In this document: piece after piece, positions 6,360 through 7,894 of the stretch
How the letters are laid out: every line of letters begins with the position of its first letter
Numbering within the stretch: the stretch's first letter is position 1
Origin: an uncultured Chloroflexota bacterium
GTDB lineage: Bacteria; Chloroflexota; Anaerolineae; Caldilineales; Caldilineaceae
DNA length: 7,894 bases
Direction: 5' to 3'
Assembly: GCA_903858085.1 (NCBI GenBank)
Contig: CAIOHJ010000248.1
Location: 1-7,894, forward strand
Made by a program: the position numbers and the translations under genes
The notes under the pieces: generated by a model
Told to the model about the DNA's origin: nothing
Databases searched by the model: none
The model's input: the letters and a program-made list of their open reading frames with translations, nothing else

Positions 6360-6557
6360 ATGAACCAACAGCCTACATCCCCGGTGACTCCATCCGCTCT
6401 CCAGCCCGGCCTGCGGGTCCGCACCGCCCTGCGCGCAGGGGCAGGCAACCCGCTGGAAGAAACCGCTGCATCGCTGCAAAGCTGGTTGCAGGATCTGTGG
6501 CAGTCTGTCTCGGGCGCAGTGTCCAATACACCGGACAGCTCTGCAACGAGCAGCTAA
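6360..6557 (+). CDS. Small 65-aa peptide, candidate exported precursor
   Basis: ATG at 6360 has a strong ribosome site, AAAGAGGA (6347-6354), 5 nt upstream; an earlier in-frame ATG at 6156 lies inside the exporter gene and is disregarded. The peptide splits into a Pro/Thr-rich start (1-17), an Arg-bearing stretch LRVRTALRAGAG (18-29), and a 36-residue end. The end holds an amphipathic helix with L39, W42, L43, L46, W47, V50, A53 and V54 on one face, then a Ser/Thr-rich tail. A26-G27 or A28-G29 could serve as a double-Gly-type site for the C39 protease; the first has Leu at -4, as such leaders often do. There is no Cys, no Lys and a net negative charge after residue 25, so it is not a lanthipeptide and not a typical cationic bacteriocin. 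It is not an NHLP or Nif11 leader by size or sequence. It sits between two transporter genes, so cargo is the simplest reading, but an accessory subunit is possible. Confidence 0.6.
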   Translation: MNQQPTSPVTPSALQPGLRVRTALRAGAGNPLEETAASLQSWLQDLWQSVSGAVSNTPDSSATSS

Positions 6558-6563
6558 GCGCAC

Positions 6564-7894
6564 GTGAATCTGGAGAGCCTCAGCTGGCCAGCCATACAGG
6601 GAGGAGATGCGTTCGACGCACTCGTCCAGAAGACACGCCTGGCTGGCCCGCTGGCTCCAGGGAATCTGGAGCCGCCAGCTCTCCTGGATCCCCACAACGA
6701 TGCCAGCCTGAACCGCTGGCTGGTTCTGCTCGCAGCCCAGGTCGGTCTGGAAATCGAAGCAGTCCAGATCACCTACGCCGAGCTGGATCAGGCGCTGCGC
6801 AACTCTGGCCCAGCCTTGCTGCGGATCCTAGATGGGCAGAGCAGCGTGCGTCTGCTTGCCCTCCAGCAGGCGCACGCCCAGCACGCACGCGTGGTCGGCC
6901 CCGATCAGAACAGCCACAAGGTGCCGATCGCCGACCTCCATGCCCTTCTGAGCGCCAGCCTGGCTGCCGCCCATGCCCCCGGCCTGGACGCGCTGCTGGC
7001 CAGGCTGGCGCTCCCTCCCCACCGCTCCCCGGCTGTCAGACAGGCTCTTCTCGACGAGCAGATCGGTGGACAGACGATCGGCAGCGGCTGGCTCATCCGC
7101 CTGCCCCCCAGCAGCAACCTGTGGGAACAGCTGCGCCGCGCCGGCGCCGGCCGCGCACTCCTCATCGGCGTTTCCAGCTATGTGCTCTCGCTGGGCCTTA
7201 CCTTGGCGGCCTGGGCACTCCTCGGACGCAGCGCCCTAAACGGCCAGTTCTCCGCAGCAACGTTCGGCCTCTGGGCCCTGCTCTTGCTGGCTGTCCTCCC
7301 GCTGCAGATGACCCTCAGCCGCGTCGTCGGCTGGGTCAGCGTCCACGCAGGTGCCTTGCTCAAACAACGCCTTCTTTTTGGAATCACACGCCTCCAGCCC
7401 GACCAACAGCGCCTTGCAGGAGCAGGCCATTTTTTTGGCCAGGCACTGGACGGCGAATATGTCGAACAGCTGGCCCTGACCGGCGGCATCTCCGCCCTTC
7501 TGGCGCTCTTCCAGGTCGCAACCGCCGGCGCCGTTCTGGTCTGGGGGGCAGGCAATTCCTTGCAGGGCATGCTGCTCGCCCTCTGGCTGGGGCTCCTCCT
7601 GCTGCTGGCCTGGCGCTATCTCTCCCTGGCCCAGCCACTGGCCGATCTCTCCCGCAAAATGACCAATGATCTGGTCGAACGAATGGCAGGCCACCGCACC
7701 CGGCTGGCACAGCAGGCAAGCACGCAGTGGCATCTCGACGAAGACCAACAGCTGCACCAGTACTATCAGCTCTCTGCACGTGTGGATCGCATCAGCTTGT
7801 TTCTGAATACCTTGGTCACGCGCGGCTGGATGGTGATTGGGTCGACTGCCTGTGTCGGATGGCTCTGGACCCATCCTACCCCAGATGCAGCCCA
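6564..7894 (+). CDS. Second exporter-type ABC membrane protein, C-terminus beyond window edge
   Basis: GTG at 6564 opens a frame of 443 codons that is still open at the edge. Residues 50-130 resemble a C39-like fold without its chemistry: LAAQVGLEIEAVQITYAEL (56-74) and GPALLRI (82-88) match the second half of the C39 domain. The His and Asp positions read about Arg96 and Gly112, and there is no Cys before residue 400. Membrane helices lie at about 197-219, 233-250, 305-327, 333-350 and 421-435. The loop pattern (VSVHAGALLKQRLLFGI, 258-274) is typical of type I exporter domains. An ATPase domain is expected past the edge but not seen. The start is 6 nt after the peptide stop, in the same frame, with no clear ribosome site, so coupling or stop readthrough is possible. 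In NHLM-type loci a second, non-proteolytic ABC protein occupies a similar place. The transporter class is fairly sure; the N-terminal domain reading is tentative. Confidence 0.8.
   Translation, partial: MNLESLSWPAIQGGDAFDALVQKTRLAGPLAPGNLEPPALLDPHNDASLNRWLVLLAAQVGLEIEAVQITYAELDQALRNSGPALLRILDGQSSVRLLALQQAHAQHARVVGPDQNSHKVPIADLHALLSASLAAAHAPGLDALLARLALPPHRSPAVRQALLDEQIGGQTIGSGWLIRLPPSSNLWEQLRRAGAGRALLIGVSSYVLSLGLTLAAWALLGRSALNGQFSAATFGLWALLLLAVLPLQMTLSRVVGWVSVHAGALLKQRLLFGITRLQPDQQRLAGAGHFFGQALDGEYVEQLALTGGISALLALFQVATAGAVLVWGAGNSLQGMLLALWLGLLLLLAWRYLSLAQPLADLSRKMTNDLVERMAGHRTRLAQQASTQWHLDEDQQLHQYYQLSARVDRISLFLNTLVTRGWMVIGSTACVGWLWTHPTPDAA

Noticed and set aside
6607..6711. Short ORF at ATG 6607 right after GGAGGAG
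   Set aside because: The purine run touches the ATG with almost no spacer, the product is a 34-aa Arg/Trp-rich shadow, and it lies out of frame inside the second transporter.
6323..7669. 448-codon plus-strand open frame across the peptide and second transporter
   Set aside because: Very rich in Arg, Pro and Ser with no membrane segments, while the frame starting at GTG 6564 encodes ordered transmembrane helices.

Overview
The window is GC-rich DNA of a free-living bacterium. A Chloroflexota-like origin (Anaerolineae/Caldilineae type) is a weak guess from the protein style, the dense coding and the TGn-TANNAT extended -10 motifs. Nothing in the window proves taxonomy, and there are no RNA genes, insertion sequences or CRISPR arrays.

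Layout: (1) Bases 1-1001, minus strand, carry most of a lipoprotein substrate-binding protein of an ABC importer (Fe3+/phosphonate/spermidine-like superfamily), cut by the left edge. (2) Bases 1002-1265 are a divergent intergenic region with nested palindromes, a twin 12-bp direct repeat and a duplicated extended -10-like element pointing to the right. (3) From 1266 to the right edge, five plus-strand genes form one tightly packed cassette: a 570-aa membrane protein that reads as a P1B-type ATPase stripped of its phosphorylation Asp, its nucleotide-binding domain and its hinge motifs (1266-2978); a 157-aa single-pass stub resembling the beta-barrel part of an HlyD adaptor (3002-3475); a 919-aa ABC exporter with an intact-looking C39 peptidase domain (3472-6231); a 65-aa peptide (6360-6557) with its own candidate promoter and a good ribosome binding site; and the first 443 codons of a second exporter-type membrane protein with a GTG start (6564 to beyond the edge).

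Working model (inference): the C39 transporter trims and exports the 65-aa peptide, or a similar peptide encoded outside the window. The HlyD-like stub and the second transporter take part in export. The dead P-type ATPase acts as a membrane scaffold, sensor or accessory subunit rather than as an ion pump. The arrangement recalls NHLM-type bacteriocin export loci (two ABC proteins plus an HlyD-like protein), but the pseudo-ATPase, the reduced adaptor and the leader type are different. The pseudo-ATPase within a C39 export operon is the most promising novelty here. The divergent substrate-binding protein is probably an unrelated import system.
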